This document shows, in pieces, positions 1 through 9,428 of a stretch of DNA of 64,000 bases. The position numbers and the translations under genes were made by a program. A model generated the notes under the pieces. The model saw nothing but the letters and a program-made list of their open reading frames with translations. It ran no database searches and had not been told where the DNA came from. Every line of letters starts with the position of its first letter. Positions within the stretch are counted from its first letter, which is position 1. The DNA comes from an uncultured Paracoccaceae bacterium (GTDB lineage: Bacteria > Pseudomonadota > Alphaproteobacteria > Rhodobacterales > Rhodobacteraceae): contig CALKXV010000049.1 in NCBI GenBank assembly GCA_938005545.1, positions 17,338 to 81,337 of the forward strand, read 5' to 3'.

Positions 1-380
1 AGCAGATCGCCTGCGAATAAGGCGGCTTCTTCACCCCCCGTTCCGGGGCGGATTTCGATGATGGCCGGGCGCGCATCGGCGGCGTCTTTGGGCAACAGTG
101 CAAGCCGAAGTCGTTGTTCCAGCTCGGGAATGGCGTCTTTTACGCGGTTCAGCTCGTCTTCGGCCAGTTCGCGCATTTCCGGATCATCCAGCATGGCGCG
201 GGCTTCGGATTCTGCGTCCAGCAATGCGCGATAATCTTCGATTTCGGCCACCACGGGTTTCAGTTCGGCATATTCGCGTGCCAGTTCGGCGATTTCACGC
301 GCTTCGGCCCCACCCGCCATTTTGGCTTCAAGGAACTGAAAACGGTCGCGGATCTGGTGTAATGTATCGAGAGGAACCAT
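1..380 (-). CDS. prfA: Peptide chain release factor 1, N-terminal part (cut by window edge)
   Basis: Release factor 1 recognises UAA and UAG stop codons in the ribosomal A site and triggers peptide release. Only the first 126 codons are visible, read leftward from the ATG at 380-378. They give an acidic, helical domain 1 (start MVPLDTLHQIRDRF) and reach the family signature IEIRPGTGGEEAALFAGDL at about residues 107-125, which is diagnostic for the RF1/RF2 family; the start and spacing match RF1. The stop-recognition PxT motif and the GGQ loop lie outside the window. In related bacteria prmC usually follows prfA, but that side cannot be seen here. Confidence 0.93.
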   Translation of the reverse strand, partial: MVPLDTLHQIRDRFQFLEAKMAGGAEAREIAELAREYAELKPVVAEIEDYRALLDAESEARAMLDDPEMRELAEDELNRVKDAIPELEQRLRLALLPKDAADARPAIIEIRPGTGGEEAALFAGDL

Positions 381-512
381 GGGTGCTGATGTCTCTTATC
401 GGCGCGGGCGCGTCAAGTTTGCTGGTGTCCTGCGATCGGTCGGATAAGCGTTCACAGAGAGTTTTGGGCCAAATTTCTGTTCAGGCCTTGGGTTTTCTGC
501 TAGTTTCGCTCC

Positions 513-794
513 ATGAAACGGCTTTTATTCCTTGCCTGTCTTGCGACAACACCTGCCTTTGCAGACGTCACAGGCCCCGGTGGGCGCGTGGTTGAGTGTT
601 TTTGCACCGATACCCAAGGCCTGCGGGTTGAGCTTGGGGAAACGATTTGCCTGACGGTCGGGGGCCGCGCTTTCATGGCGCAATGCGATATGTCGCTGAA
701 CATGCCCACGTGGCGGGAAACCGGTCAGGGCTGTTTGTCATCGTCGTATCAAGCCGAACCTTCACCGGTCGAGCGTTTGCTGCGCCTCAAGTAG
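513..794 (+). CDS. Small secreted cysteine-containing protein, unknown function
   Basis: A 93-residue protein with a clear Sec signal peptide: KR start, hydrophobic stretch LLFLACLATTPAFA and a likely cut after AFA at residue 17. The mature part of about 76 residues carries five cysteines (two of them as CFC), so disulphides in the periplasm are plausible. I do not recognise the family. Its last 33 bases overlap the 3' end of the convergent DUF1499 gene. The Shine-Dalgarno is weak. The signal peptide is the main reason to believe the gene is real. Confidence 0.6.
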   Translation: MKRLLFLACLATTPAFADVTGPGGRVVECFCTDTQGLRVELGETICLTVGGRAFMAQCDMSLNMPTWRETGQGCLSSSYQAEPSPVERLLRLK

Positions 795-1205
795 CCAAGT
801 GTCCAAAAGGGCGGCGTTGGTGCCCCAATCATACACATTCATGCCAGGGCGCGCGTAAACCGCAAGTTTGGACATGTCGCCTTCGGTGACGGCTTTGAAG
901 GTGACGTAGTCGCGAAAGCCCATGGTGCGGGATCGGACGACAAATGTGATCATGCCTTCGTCAAGGCTTCCGTCGATTTTCCGCGTTCGCGGCGATTTCT
1001 GCACAATATCAGCAACAACGCCCAATACGGTTGCAGCATCGCCAGGAAAACGAGGCGCATTAGGACCGATCAACCGCACACCGGAACGACGCGGATCAGT
1101 GGTGTCAGCTGGGTCCACATGCCATCGGTCTTTATCTTCGGGCCAAAACCGAAGGAAAAGATAAAGAACCACGACCAGAAATATGATTACGACTGCGGTT
1201 TGCAT
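762..1205 (-). CDS. DUF1499 family membrane-anchored protein
   Basis: A 147-residue protein with one N-terminal membrane helix (about residues 2-20, rich in V, I, L) followed by a soluble domain. The part from DAATVLGVVADIVQ through FVVRSRTMGFRDYVTFKA resembles the DUF1499 family, in which an RSRSRxGxxD-like segment is the hallmark; here it reads RSRTMGFRD. The function of the family is unknown. I chose the ATG at 1205; a GTG at 1223 would add six residues but neither has a strong ribosome site. It lies 35 bases downstream of the agmatinase start-to-stop unit on the same strand (stop of speB at 1241), so the two may be co-transcribed. Confidence 0.65.
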   Translation of the reverse strand: MQTAVVIIFLVVVLYLFLRFWPEDKDRWHVDPADTTDPRRSGVRLIGPNAPRFPGDAATVLGVVADIVQKSPRTRKIDGSLDEGMITFVVRSRTMGFRDYVTFKAVTEGDMSKLAVYARPGMNVYDWGTNAALLDTWLLEAQQTLDR

Positions 1206-1240
1206 GATGATCTTGTTTACCACAGGTCGTTAAATAATCC

Positions 1241-2206
1241 TCAATTCGCGCGCGGCCACCCCCAAAGTGCAATCAAATCATACGCGATATGCGCACCGGC
1301 CAAAGCCGTGACTCCGGCGTGGTCAAAGGGCGGTGCGACTTCGACCACATCCGCGCCAACCAATTGGATGCCTGCCAACCCGCGAAGGATCACCCCGGTT
1401 TGCGCTGTACTAAGCCCGCCGCAGACGGGTGTGCCTGTGCCGGGCGCAAAGGCCGGGTCCAGACCGTCGATGTCAAAGCTGAGATAAACGGCGGCATCCC
1501 CGAGAACAGATTTGGCCTGTTTGGCAACAGCGTCAGCACCGTCACGATGTAGCGAACGGGCATCGACCCGTGTAAGGCCGACATCAACTTCGCCTTCGAC
1601 TTCGACCCGGGTTCCGATCTGAATTGAGCGTTTGGGGTCGATCAGGCCTTCTTTCACGGCCTTATAGATGATCGTGCCGTGGTCCACGCGGTCGGGGGTA
1701 TCATCGCTCCAAGTGTCTGGGTGAGCGTCGATCTGGCACAAAGCGAGAGGGCCGTGTTTCGCGGCATGGGCGCGCAGGCTTGCCAAGGTGACCGAGTGGT
1801 CGCCGCCGAGCAGGATCGTGCCTTTCGCGGCTTCGATCAGGCCCGTCACATGGGTTTCAATACGGGCGGGAACTTCGGCTGTTCGGGCATAGTCAAACGC
1901 CATGTCGCCTGCATCGACCACATGCAACACGTCCAAAGGGCTGTACCCCCAACCGTAAGGCACATCGCCCGCCATCAAGGTCGAGGCTTCGCGGATCGCG
2001 CGTGGACCGAAACGCGCGCCGGGTCTGTTGGTTACGCCTTGATCGAAAGGAATGCCACTGACGGCCAGATCCGCGCCGCTGACGTCTTTGGTGAGGGGAC
2101 GACGCAGGAAAGACACCACACCGCCAAAGGGGTTTTCATAGGCCAAGCCTTTGGCCACGCCGCTGATTGCGCGATCGACTTCGCCGCCTGCATCTTCAAG
2201 TGCCAT
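1241..2206 (-). CDS. speB: Agmatinase / ureohydrolase family
   Basis: A 321-residue ureohydrolase. The binuclear manganese ligands are all present: GGDHS (about residue 135), DAHPD (about 161) and SFDIDGLDPAFAPGTGTP (about 243-260). The family hydrolyses agmatine to putrescine plus urea, or related guanidino compounds such as guanidinobutyrate; substrate cannot be fixed from sequence alone, although length and motif spacing fit the agmatinase branch. The start ATG at 2206 has a strong Shine-Dalgarno (GGGGAGG). It is divergent from mazG, with a 62-base gap holding both promoters. Confidence 0.88.
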   Translation of the reverse strand: MALEDAGGEVDRAISGVAKGLAYENPFGGVVSFLRRPLTKDVSGADLAVSGIPFDQGVTNRPGARFGPRAIREASTLMAGDVPYGWGYSPLDVLHVVDAGDMAFDYARTAEVPARIETHVTGLIEAAKGTILLGGDHSVTLASLRAHAAKHGPLALCQIDAHPDTWSDDTPDRVDHGTIIYKAVKEGLIDPKRSIQIGTRVEVEGEVDVGLTRVDARSLHRDGADAVAKQAKSVLGDAAVYLSFDIDGLDPAFAPGTGTPVCGGLSTAQTGVILRGLAGIQLVGADVVEVAPPFDHAGVTALAGAHIAYDLIALWGWPRAN

Positions 2207-2268
2207 TGAACCTCCCCCACTTTCCGAGGAACCTAGACGTCAGAGCTTCGTCGAGCAAAGGGAAAAAC

Positions 2269-3081
2269 ATGGACACCAGCGACGCCATCTTTGACGTGCC
2301 CGAAGGTTTTGAACGGCTGATCGAGGTGATGCGCCGTCTGCGCGCGCCGGATGGCGGTTGCCCGTGGGACATTGAACAGGATTTCGGAACCATCGCGCCT
2401 TACACCATTGAAGAGGCTTATGAAGTCGCTGATGCCATTCAACGTGAGGCTTGGGGCGAGCTGGAAGGCGAATTGGGCGATCTGCTGTTGCAGGTGATTT
2501 ATCACGGGCAAATGGGCGCCGAAGCCGGGCATTTCGACGTCCACAGTATTGCGCGGCGGATCACCGAGAAAATGATCGCGCGGCATCCGCATGTTTTTGG
2601 AGCTGAACGCGGTCAAAAATCCACCGAACAACAAACCCGCGATTGGGAGATCGCCAAAGCTTCGGAACGTGCCAAAGGGGGTGAAACGCGTACGCTGGAC
2701 GGGGTGGCCTTGGGGCTTCCGGCCTTGTTACGTGCTTTGAAATTGCAGAAACGTTTGGCGCGGGTTGGCTTTGATTGGGGCGAAACGGGCCCTGTACTGG
2801 ACAAATTGGTTGAGGAAATTAGCGAGCTGCAAGAGGCGCGAGGGGTTTCACAGGATGAAACCGAGGCCGAGTTTGGTGATATTTTGTTCGTGTTGGTCAA
2901 CCTTGCCCGCCATTGGGGCATTGATCCCGAAGCGGCACTGCGGCGGACCAATGCCAAGGTCGAATGCCGCTTTGCCGCGATTGAGGACCGTCTGGCCGAT
3001 AAGGGCCAAACCCCGGAAGGCGCGACGCTGGACGAGATGGATGCGCTTTGGAATGCGGTGAAGGCGGCCGAAAAAGGCTAA
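2269..3081 (+). CDS. mazG: Nucleoside triphosphate pyrophosphohydrolase MazG
   Basis: A 270-residue two-domain MazG. It hydrolyses (d)NTPs to NMP plus pyrophosphate and is thought to clean the nucleotide pool and tune the stringent response. The N-terminal catalytic repeat shows RLRAPDGGCPWDIEQ and ExxEEAYEVADAI ... ELGDLLLQVIYH (EExxE and ExxD magnesium motifs); the second repeat shows LVEEISELQEA and EFGDILFVLVNLARH. The frame is open further upstream, but the ATG at 2269 starts at the normal place and avoids overlapping speB. Its last four bases overlap the convergent MmgE/PrpD gene. Confidence 0.93.
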   Translation: MDTSDAIFDVPEGFERLIEVMRRLRAPDGGCPWDIEQDFGTIAPYTIEEAYEVADAIQREAWGELEGELGDLLLQVIYHGQMGAEAGHFDVHSIARRITEKMIARHPHVFGAERGQKSTEQQTRDWEIAKASERAKGGETRTLDGVALGLPALLRALKLQKRLARVGFDWGETGPVLDKLVEEISELQEARGVSQDETEAEFGDILFVLVNLARHWGIDPEAALRRTNAKVECRFAAIEDRLADKGQTPEGATLDEMDALWNAVKAAEKG

Positions 3082-4334
3082 CCGAACAAAGCGGCGCGGA
3101 TTGTTGTGATGTCGCCCGATTGAAGTGCCGTCCAAAGCGGTTCTGCTTTGGGGGTAAGCGCCGCGGCTTTGGATTTCAGCCGGGTTTCGCGTTCGCTCAG
3201 TGGGATGGGGGCGGATAGATCGTGGGTAATGATCTTGCCGTCGGCATCAATGCGGGCCTGTGTTTCGCTTAAGCTGTCGTCAGGTGTGACACTGATGCGC
3301 GTCATGATGTCTTGCAGGTCAGCGCGCGCGCCCAGATCATCGGTGAAGCTGGAAATCGCGCTGGTGTTGATACCGGAAAGCGCCATGGCAGCGGTCATCT
3401 TATAGCTGAACTTGGTTTCAAGCCCGGTTTTTGGCGCATCTATGTTGCAGACTGTCATCCAGCGGGGATGCGTTGCGATCACCAACCGTTCTGGCATGTT
3501 TTCCACGTCACGAAGGGCCTCAAGCATCGCGTGTAACCCATGGCAGCAGGCGTGAAACTTGTGGCTGACGTCTTCGAACAGCCAAGTTGTGCCCATGCCA
3601 CCGAAAGCCGACAGATCGTCAGCACCATGATGGGTTGGCCCGAAGCCGTTGACCCCATCCAGTGCGTTCGGTGTCGAGCACAGGCCCGCCAGCGCCCAAT
3701 CCACCGCCATAACTCCGCATTCCGCTGCCAGGCCTGCGTTCAGGGGCTTGCCCATTGTACCGAACTGGGATTTCAGGCCCGCCGCTTTGGTCGTTGCCAG
3801 CCCGAAGGCGTGTTCCGTGGTGGTATGATCCAAACCGTTTAGTCGTGCGATCGCCGCCGCTGCGCCGAAAGCGCCAGCGGTTGCGGTTTGATGGAACCCG
3901 ATCTGGTAATGCCCACGGCCCAGCCAAAGGCCAACCCGGATCGAAGTTTCCGCGCCGATCAAGGCGGCATCCAATATATCGTCCAAACTGGCACCATTGC
4001 GTTCCGCGACGGCCAGCACAGCCGGGAAGATCGCGACCGACGGATGGCCGATGTGGGCGAAGTGCGTGTCGTCGTAATCCAGCGCGTGGCTGGTGGCTCC
4101 GTTCACAAGTGCGGCTGCGCGGGCGGGCGCTTTGCCGCCACCGATCAGGCTGGCATCGGGGCGACCGCCTTCCGCGCGGGCGATGTCGCGTAGATGTCGT
4201 GCCACAGGTTCGTCTTGGCCAGCCAAGGCACAAGCCGCCCAATCGAAGGCCGATAGCCGAATCATTTGGGCGACGGCAGGTGTTGCAGCAACTGGCGAGC
4301 GGGCGAATCCTGCGAGTTTTTGAATGAGCGACAC
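3078..4334 (-). CDS. MmgE/PrpD family protein
   Basis: A 418-residue protein of the MmgE/PrpD fold, which includes 2-methylcitrate dehydratase, cis-aconitate decarboxylase and iminodisuccinate epimerase. Typical features are the ALDYDDTHFAHIGHPSVAIFPA segment near residue 88 (here shown in part), the GFHQTATAGAFGAAAA region, and the KxxPxxxxxH-like C-terminal lid. No prpB or prpC lies nearby, so I infer a dehydratase or epimerase of unknown substrate rather than the methylcitrate cycle enzyme. The frame opens with a TTG at 4340, but the GTG at 4334 sits 9 bases from AAAGG and is the better start. Confidence 0.8.
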   Translation of the reverse strand: MSLIQKLAGFARSPVAATPAVAQMIRLSAFDWAACALAGQDEPVARHLRDIARAEGGRPDASLIGGGKAPARAAALVNGATSHALDYDDTHFAHIGHPSVAIFPAVLAVAERNGASLDDILDAALIGAETSIRVGLWLGRGHYQIGFHQTATAGAFGAAAAIARLNGLDHTTTEHAFGLATTKAAGLKSQFGTMGKPLNAGLAAECGVMAVDWALAGLCSTPNALDGVNGFGPTHHGADDLSAFGGMGTTWLFEDVSHKFHACCHGLHAMLEALRDVENMPERLVIATHPRWMTVCNIDAPKTGLETKFSYKMTAAMALSGINTSAISSFTDDLGARADLQDIMTRISVTPDDSLSETQARIDADGKIITHDLSAPIPLSERETRLKSKAAALTPKAEPLWTALQSGDITTIRAALFG

Positions 4335-4403
4335 GGGCAAGCACCTTTAAATGGCTAGAAAGACAGGACCCTGAGATGGTCGGCAGGTCAACTTCACTTT
4401 TTA

Positions 4404-4454
4404 ACCTGATTAAAGAAGTCAGGTATTGACCTGAGTAAAAGACTCGGATTTAAA
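4404..4454 (+). promoter_or_regulatory. Iron-box type operator overlapping a sigma-70-like promoter
   Basis: The perfect inverted repeat ACCTGA-N9-TCAGGT (4404-4424) has the TGA-N9-TCA core and CTGA...TCAG ends of the iron-responsive motifs (Iron-Rhodo-box / RirA-type) described in Rhodobacterales. It directly abuts a -35 TTGACC (4426-4431), which is 17 bases from a -10-like TTTAAA (4449-4454). A second half-site, ACCTGAGTAAA at 4429-4439, repeats the left arm with one mismatch. A bound repressor would block the -35. The downstream gene is an iron(III)-binding protein, which fits control by iron. Confidence 0.72.
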
Positions 4455-4480
4455 AACCACAACGAAACTGGAGTATCCCG

Positions 4481-5482
4481 ATGAGACTTACCGCCCTTGC
4501 CATTGCCACAACACTGGTTGCGATCCCTGCTGTTGCGGCCGAGGTCAATGTTTATTCGTACCGTCAACCCGAGCTGATCCAGCCCTTGTTTGATGCCTTC
4601 ACCGAAAAAACCGGGATCGCCGTCAATGTGGCGTTTCTTGAAAAAGGCATGACCGAACGATTGAAGGCCGAAGGCGCACGTTCGCCTGCTGATCTGGCTT
4701 TTACGACCGATATCGGCCGTCTTGATGCGCTGAAAGCCGCAGATGTTCTGGCCCCTTTGGAGAGCGATGCGTTGTCGGCAAATGTGCCCGCCCAATATCG
4801 CGACCCGGACAACGAATGGTTCGCTTTGACGACACGGGCGCGAGTTGTCTATGCCTCAAAAGATCGTGTGGCGGCAGGCGAAGTCACAACATACGAAGAT
4901 TTAGCCGACTCCAAGTGGAAGGGCCGAATTTGTACGCGGTCCGGCACCCATGTCTATATGTTGGCGCTGACAGCGGGCATGATCGAACAGCACGGCGAAG
5001 CCTATGCCAAGACGTGGCTGGAAGGCGTGAAAGCGAACCTTGCACGGGCACCGCAAGGCAATGATCGCGCGCAGGTAAAAGCGATCTGGGCGGGCGAATG
5101 CGACATTTCGCTGGGCAACACCTATTACATGGCATTGATGCTAAACAACGACGAACAGAAAGCCTGGGCCGATAGCGTCAACATCGTGTTTCCGACGTTC
5201 GAAGGCGGCGGCACCCATGTGAATATTTCGGGCGTTGGCCTGACCAAGGCATCGCCAAACCGCGCAGAAGCGGTTCAGTTAATCGAATATCTGGCGTCCG
5301 ACGATGGCCAGCGGTTGTACGCCGAGATTAACAATGAATACCCGGTGAACCCGAACGTATCCGCACTTGCAGTGGTTGAAGCCTTTGGCGAGTTCACTGC
5401 GGATGATGCCAATTTACAGAACATCGCCGATTTCCGCGATGAAGCTTTGCGGCTCACGGAAGAGGTCGACTACGACGGTTAA
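4481..5482 (+). CDS. Iron(III) ABC transporter substrate-binding protein (FutA/FbpA type)
   Basis: A 333-residue periplasmic binding protein with a signal peptide (cut near AVAA at residue 20). The mature start EVNVYSYRQPELIQPL and the adjacent tyrosines in GNTYYMALM (about residue 211-219) match the ferric-binding FbpA/FutA family, where the twin tyrosines coordinate Fe3+. It stands alone: no permease or ATPase gene is next to it, so partners must be elsewhere. A hairpin terminator follows 20 bases after the stop, and an iron-box promoter precedes it, so it is a single-gene iron-regulated unit. Shine-Dalgarno GGAG lies 9 bases before the ATG. Confidence 0.88.
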   Translation: MRLTALAIATTLVAIPAVAAEVNVYSYRQPELIQPLFDAFTEKTGIAVNVAFLEKGMTERLKAEGARSPADLAFTTDIGRLDALKAADVLAPLESDALSANVPAQYRDPDNEWFALTTRARVVYASKDRVAAGEVTTYEDLADSKWKGRICTRSGTHVYMLALTAGMIEQHGEAYAKTWLEGVKANLARAPQGNDRAQVKAIWAGECDISLGNTYYMALMLNNDEQKAWADSVNIVFPTFEGGGTHVNISGVGLTKASPNRAEAVQLIEYLASDDGQRLYAEINNEYPVNPNVSALAVVEAFGEFTADDANLQNIADFRDEALRLTEEVDYDG

Positions 5483-5503
5483 TTTTCTGACCGGGTCGAC
5501 CTT

Positions 5504-5545
5504 AAAGCGCCGCATGTTCCCCCATGCGGCGCTTTTGCGTTTTTG
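5504..5545 (+). terminator. Rho-independent terminator after the iron-binding protein gene
   Basis: A perfect 13-bp stem, AAAGCGCCGCATG (5504-5516) with CATGCGGCGCTTT (5523-5535), a 6-base loop and a T-rich tail (TTTTGCGTTTTT). Confidence 0.9.
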
Positions 5546-5605
5546 GGTCGCTGGACAAGCTTTGGAAGTATCGCCATGGTCACGCCTCGTTTACAGGAGA
5601 TCGCA

Positions 5606-6547
5606 ATGCCGCCGCGCAAGATCATCATCGACACTGACCCCGGCCAAGACGATGCGGTTGCGATCCTTTTGGCGCTAGGGTCGCCCGATGAGCTTGAGGT
5701 TCTGGGGATCACGGCTGTGGCCGGAAATGTACCCTTGGCGCTGACGCAAAAGAACGCGCGGATTGTTTGTGAATTGGCGGATCGTACTGACATTCCTGTG
5801 TTTGCCGGTTGTGACGCGCCCTTGGCGCATTCCCTTGTCACGGCGGAACATGTTCATGGGAAAACCGGGCTTGACGGGCCGCAAATGGATGACCCCACGA
5901 TGCCGTTGCAAGAGACGCATGGGGTTGATTTCATTATTGAAACCCTGCGTCGCGAAGCCGCTGACAATGTCACGCTTGTGCCTATGGGGCCCCTGACGAA
6001 CATCGCAACGGCCTTTCAAAAAGCGCCCGACATCGTTGAAAAGGTGCGAGAGATTGTGCTGATGGGCGGCGCTTACTTTGAGGTGGGCAACATCACACCG
6101 GCGGCGGAATTCAACATCTATGTCGACCCGGAAGCCGCCGAGATCGTTTTCAAATCCGGCGTTCCCTTGGTAGTGATGCCTTTGGATGTGACGCACAAAG
6201 CGCTGGTAACGGCCCCGAGGGTGGATGCGTTTCGCAAGATGGGAACGCGCGTCGGCGAGATGGTTGCGGCATGGACGGATTTCTTTGAACGGTTTGACAA
6301 GGCCAAGTACGGTTCAAAGGGCGCGCCGCTCCATGATCCTTGTACGGTGGCCTATCTGTTGCAGCCTGAGTTGTTTTCGGGCCGGACAATCAACGTCGAG
6401 ATCGAAGTAAAATCGCCTTTGACACGCGGTATGACAGTTGCAGATTGGTGGTACGTGACGGACCGCGACGCCAATGCATTGTTTATGGGCGATGTGGATG
6501 CGGATGGATTTTTTAACCTCCTGACAGAACGGATCGCACGGTTATGA
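5606..6547 (+). CDS. Inosine-uridine preferring nucleoside hydrolase family
   Basis: A 313-residue nucleoside hydrolase that splits N-glycosidic bonds of ribonucleosides for salvage. The N-terminal calcium-site motif IIIDTDPGQDDAVAIL (residues 6-21) is diagnostic. Further family features are PLTNIATAF, the VLMGGAYFEVGNITPAAEFN segment (about 150-172) and HDPCTVAYLL near residue 243, with the His of the active site. The ATG at 5606 follows AGGAGA at a good distance; a longer in-frame start at 5543 would run into the terminator. It overlaps the next gene by ATGA. Confidence 0.9.
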   Translation: MPPRKIIIDTDPGQDDAVAILLALGSPDELEVLGITAVAGNVPLALTQKNARIVCELADRTDIPVFAGCDAPLAHSLVTAEHVHGKTGLDGPQMDDPTMPLQETHGVDFIIETLRREAADNVTLVPMGPLTNIATAFQKAPDIVEKVREIVLMGGAYFEVGNITPAAEFNIYVDPEAAEIVFKSGVPLVVMPLDVTHKALVTAPRVDAFRKMGTRVGEMVAAWTDFFERFDKAKYGSKGAPLHDPCTVAYLLQPELFSGRTINVEIEVKSPLTRGMTVADWWYVTDRDANALFMGDVDADGFFNLLTERIARL

Positions 6548-6981
6548 CGCAGTTGCTTCACTTGGCGGACGCGTCGGACCTTGATCGTCTGATGACAATG
6601 GTTGAGGCATTCCACACTGAAACCGGGATTGCCACGACCCCGGAGCACCTTGAAGGGGCCTTGCGCCCGGTGCTGGAGGGTTCGCCTTTGGGAGCCATCT
6701 GGTTAATCGGCCCCAAAATGTCGCCTGTCGGTTATGTTTGCGTGAGTTTTGGATGGTCGATCGAGCTTGGCGGACTGGATGCGATGATCGACGAGCTGTG
6801 GATTCGCGAGAAAGTTCGCCGTCGCGGTATGGGTGCGGAAGCTTTGGCGGCTTTGCAAGCGGCCCTGAGCGAAGCTGGTGTCCGCGCCTTGCACCTTGAG
6901 GTGATCGAGGGGGCGACGCGGCTTTATAAGCGTGCGGGATTTCGTGCGCGCCCCTACCCCCTTATGACGTGGATGGCCTGA
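6544..6981 (+). CDS. GNAT family N-acetyltransferase
   Basis: A 145-residue Gcn5-related acetyltransferase. The acetyl-CoA binding motif A is visible as [18 protein letters not shown] (about residues 87-104; R-R-x-G-x-G/A pattern), and the C-terminal [12 protein letters not shown] is the usual motif B end. Substrate unknown. It is translationally coupled to the nucleoside hydrolase (four-base overlap) and is followed after five bases by selO, so the three probably form an operon. Confidence 0.82.
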   Translation: MTQLLHLADASDLDRLMTMVEAFHTETGIATTPEHLEGALRPVLEGSPLGAIWLIGPKMSPVGYVCVSFGWSIELGGLDAMIDELWIREKVRRRGMGAEALAALQAALSEAGVRALHLEVIEGATRLYKRAGFRARPYPLMTWMA

Positions 6982-6986
6982 TCTTC

Positions 6987-8411
6987 ATGACCCTGATGCT
7001 GCCTTTTGATAATTCCTATGCGCGGTTGCCGGATCGGTTTTTCACCAGGATGTCGCCCACGCCTGTGGCCGCACCGTCGCTGTTGGCTTTGAATGAAAGC
7101 TTGGCGGACCGGTTGGGTTTGGATGCCGAGGCACTTCGATCTGATGACGGGATTTCGGCCCTTGCGGGCAATGTTGTTCCGGACGGTGCCGAGCCTTTGG
7201 CGCAAGTCTATGCCGGGCATCAGTTTGGCGGATGGTCACCACAGCTTGGGGATGGGCGCGCGATCCTGTTGGGCGAGATCGTTGCCCCGGACGGTGAGCG
7301 ATTTGATCTGCAACTAAAGGGATCGGGGCCAACGCCCTATTCGCGGATGGGGGATGGGCGCGCTTGGGTCGGACCTGTTTTGCGCGAGTATATCGTTTCG
7401 GAAGCGATGGCCGCATTGGGCGTGCCAACGACACGGGCTTTGGCAGCCGTCGAAACCGGCGAACGCGTGCAGCGGGAAACTGGCCTGCCGGGCGCTGTGC
7501 TGACGCGGGTGGCGTCCAGTCATATCCGGGTGGGCACGTTTCAGTATTTTGCCAGCCAAGAAGATCAAGATGGGTTGGAGGCTTTGACGGCCCATGCGTT
7601 GGCGCGACATGATCAGGGCGCTGAGGGTGCGTTGGGTCTGTTGGAAGGCGTTGTTGCCCGGCAAGCCAAGCTGGTGGCGCAATGGTTGGGGATTGGGTTC
7701 ATCCACGGCGTGATGAATACCGACAACATGACGATTTCGGGCGAAACGATCGACTATGGGCCTTGCGCGTTTATGGATGGATACCATGCGATGCGGGTGT
7801 TTTCGTCGATTGACCAGCACGGGCGCTATGCCTTCGCGCGCCAACCTGATGTGGCGATGTGGAATCTTGCGCAATTGGCCTCGGCCTTGATGCCCTTGAT
7901 TGGCGACGTTGAAGCGGCGCAGGGCGCGATTGATCGGTTTCCAGCGCTGTTTCAGAAAGCCTGGTTGGAGGTTTATCGCGCGAAGCTTGGGCTTCTTCAG
8001 GCGGAAGACGGTGATAGCGATTTGGTTCAGGACCTGTTGAAGGTCATGGGCGAACACCAAGCGGATTTCACGAATGTCTTCAGGGCATTAGGGACGGATG
8101 CGGCGCGCGACGAATTTACGGATCGGGCGGGTTTTGATGCATGGGAAAAAGACTGGCGGGCGCGTTTGGCCCACGAGGGTGCAACGCCCGAAGACAGACG
8201 CGAAGGAATGGCGGCGGTGAACCCGGCGATCATCCCGCGAACGCACCGGATCGAACAGGCCATTCAGGCCGCTGTCGACGGCGATTTGGCGCCCTTTCAG
8301 CGCCTGAATGCGGCCCTTGCGGCGCCTTTTGCGGATCCCGGCGATTTTGAAGATCTAACGCGCCCGCCGACCCAAAGCGAGGCGGTGCCTCAGACCTTTT
8401 GCGGAACCTGA
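6987..8411 (+). CDS. selO: Protein adenylyltransferase SelO (YdiU family)
   Basis: A 474-residue SelO pseudokinase, which transfers AMP from ATP to Ser, Thr or Tyr of target proteins and is linked to redox stress. Conserved blocks include [19 protein letters not shown] (about 70), [20 protein letters not shown] (about 101), [20 protein letters not shown] and the catalytic GVMNTDNM with [10 protein letters not shown] (about 244-262). The C-terminus ends TFCGT; in many homologues the penultimate region holds a Cys or selenocysteine, and here a Cys is present. I start at the ATG at 6987, just after the stop of the acetyltransferase. Its end overlaps the convergent transporter gene by 22 bases. 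Confidence 0.93.
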   Translation: MTLMLPFDNSYARLPDRFFTRMSPTPVAAPSLLALNESLADRLGLDAEALRSDDGISALAGNVVPDGAEPLAQVYAGHQFGGWSPQLGDGRAILLGEIVAPDGERFDLQLKGSGPTPYSRMGDGRAWVGPVLREYIVSEAMAALGVPTTRALAAVETGERVQRETGLPGAVLTRVASSHIRVGTFQYFASQEDQDGLEALTAHALARHDQGAEGALGLLEGVVARQAKLVAQWLGIGFIHGVMNTDNMTISGETIDYGPCAFMDGYHAMRVFSSIDQHGRYAFARQPDVAMWNLAQLASALMPLIGDVEAAQGAIDRFPALFQKAWLEVYRAKLGLLQAEDGDSDLVQDLLKVMGEHQADFTNVFRALGTDAARDEFTDRAGFDAWEKDWRARLAHEGATPEDRREGMAAVNPAIIPRTHRIEQAIQAAVDGDLAPFQRLNAALAAPFADPGDFEDLTRPPTQSEAVPQTFCGT

Positions 8412-9283
8412 GGGCGGTTGATCAGGATCAGCCCGGCGCAGACCAGCAAAAGGGCCAGAAGGATCGGTATGCCGATGGGTTCATCCAGCAACCACCACCC
8501 CAGGATCACGCCGAAAACCGGTGCCAGAAAACTGAAGGCCGCCACGCTTGCGGGTGGATAGATCGACAATAGCCAGAACCAGAACGTAAACCCGGCCGAG
8601 ACCATGATCACGATCTGGAAGGCAAGGCCCCAAAGGTGGATTGGCTCGAGATCCCGAATGAATGGACCAAAGAACAACGACGCAAACAGTAAAATCGGGG
8701 CCGAGACCAGAACCTGCCAGAAAAGTTGACGGTCGGGCGACAGGTCTTGCAGGCCCGTGCGCGCGATCAGCGCAACGCCGGCCCAGCCAATAGCGGCACC
8801 GACAGCCAAAAGATCGCCCAGAAGCGATACATCACCGCCCTCGCCCCGCCACGAAATCGCAACGACCATGCCGAGGAATGCCAAGATCAATCCGACCGCT
8901 TTTGTCGGTGTGATGTGGCCGCCGGGCAAAAGGAAGTGTGACATCAACGCGAGCCAAAGCGGCATTGTGTAAAACAGGATCGATGTGCGCGACACGGTGG
9001 TCAGATCAAGCGCAATAAAGAGGAAGATGAATTCCATCGCAAAAAGCCCACCGGTGATGAGGCCGAAAAAGACGTGCTTTCGCATCAGTCCGATGGAGCG
9101 GCCCCGGATGGCAAACCAGACCCACATGCAAAAGATTGCGCCAACGGAACGGACGCCTGCGAAGAACACAGGCTGAAGCCCGTCATTCACCACGCGGATC
9201 ACCACTTGGTTGAAGGCCAAAAGCAGTGAAAACGCGATGAGAGCGCTGGCTCCGAAAGTATCGATGCGATCTTTCTTTTCCAT
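8390..9283 (-). CDS. EamA/DMT superfamily transporter
   Basis: A 297-residue inner-membrane protein with about ten hydrophobic helices in two EamA repeats, typical of drug/metabolite exporters (e.g. amino acids, purines or riboflavin). The second repeat ends with [17 protein letters not shown], a common EamA signature. The ATG at 9283 ([12 protein letters not shown]) gives a short cytoplasmic tail before helix 1; the open frame continues to 9388 but that part lacks coding character. Substrate cannot be predicted. Confidence 0.85.
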   Translation of the reverse strand: MEKKDRIDTFGASALIAFSLLLAFNQVVIRVVNDGLQPVFFAGVRSVGAIFCMWVWFAIRGRSIGLMRKHVFFGLITGGLFAMEFIFLFIALDLTTVSRTSILFYTMPLWLALMSHFLLPGGHITPTKAVGLILAFLGMVVAISWRGEGGDVSLLGDLLAVGAAIGWAGVALIARTGLQDLSPDRQLFWQVLVSAPILLFASLFFGPFIRDLEPIHLWGLAFQIVIMVSAGFTFWFWLLSIYPPASVAAFSFLAPVFGVILGWWLLDEPIGIPILLALLLVCAGLILINRPQVPQKV

Positions 9284-9428
9284 GCCTCGGCCTATCGGGC
9301 GGCGCGATGCGAGGCAATGGGGGGCGTTCGTAATTGATATTTGGCGGCCATAAGCCGTTTTGATTCTAAAACGCGCAAACGGTGCCACAGAGATTTGGGC
9401 TTTTGTCTTGGGTGACCTGTGCTAGGAA

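Noticed and set aside
7314..8060. 248-codon open frame on the - strand
   Set aside because: Antisense to selO and without family resemblance.
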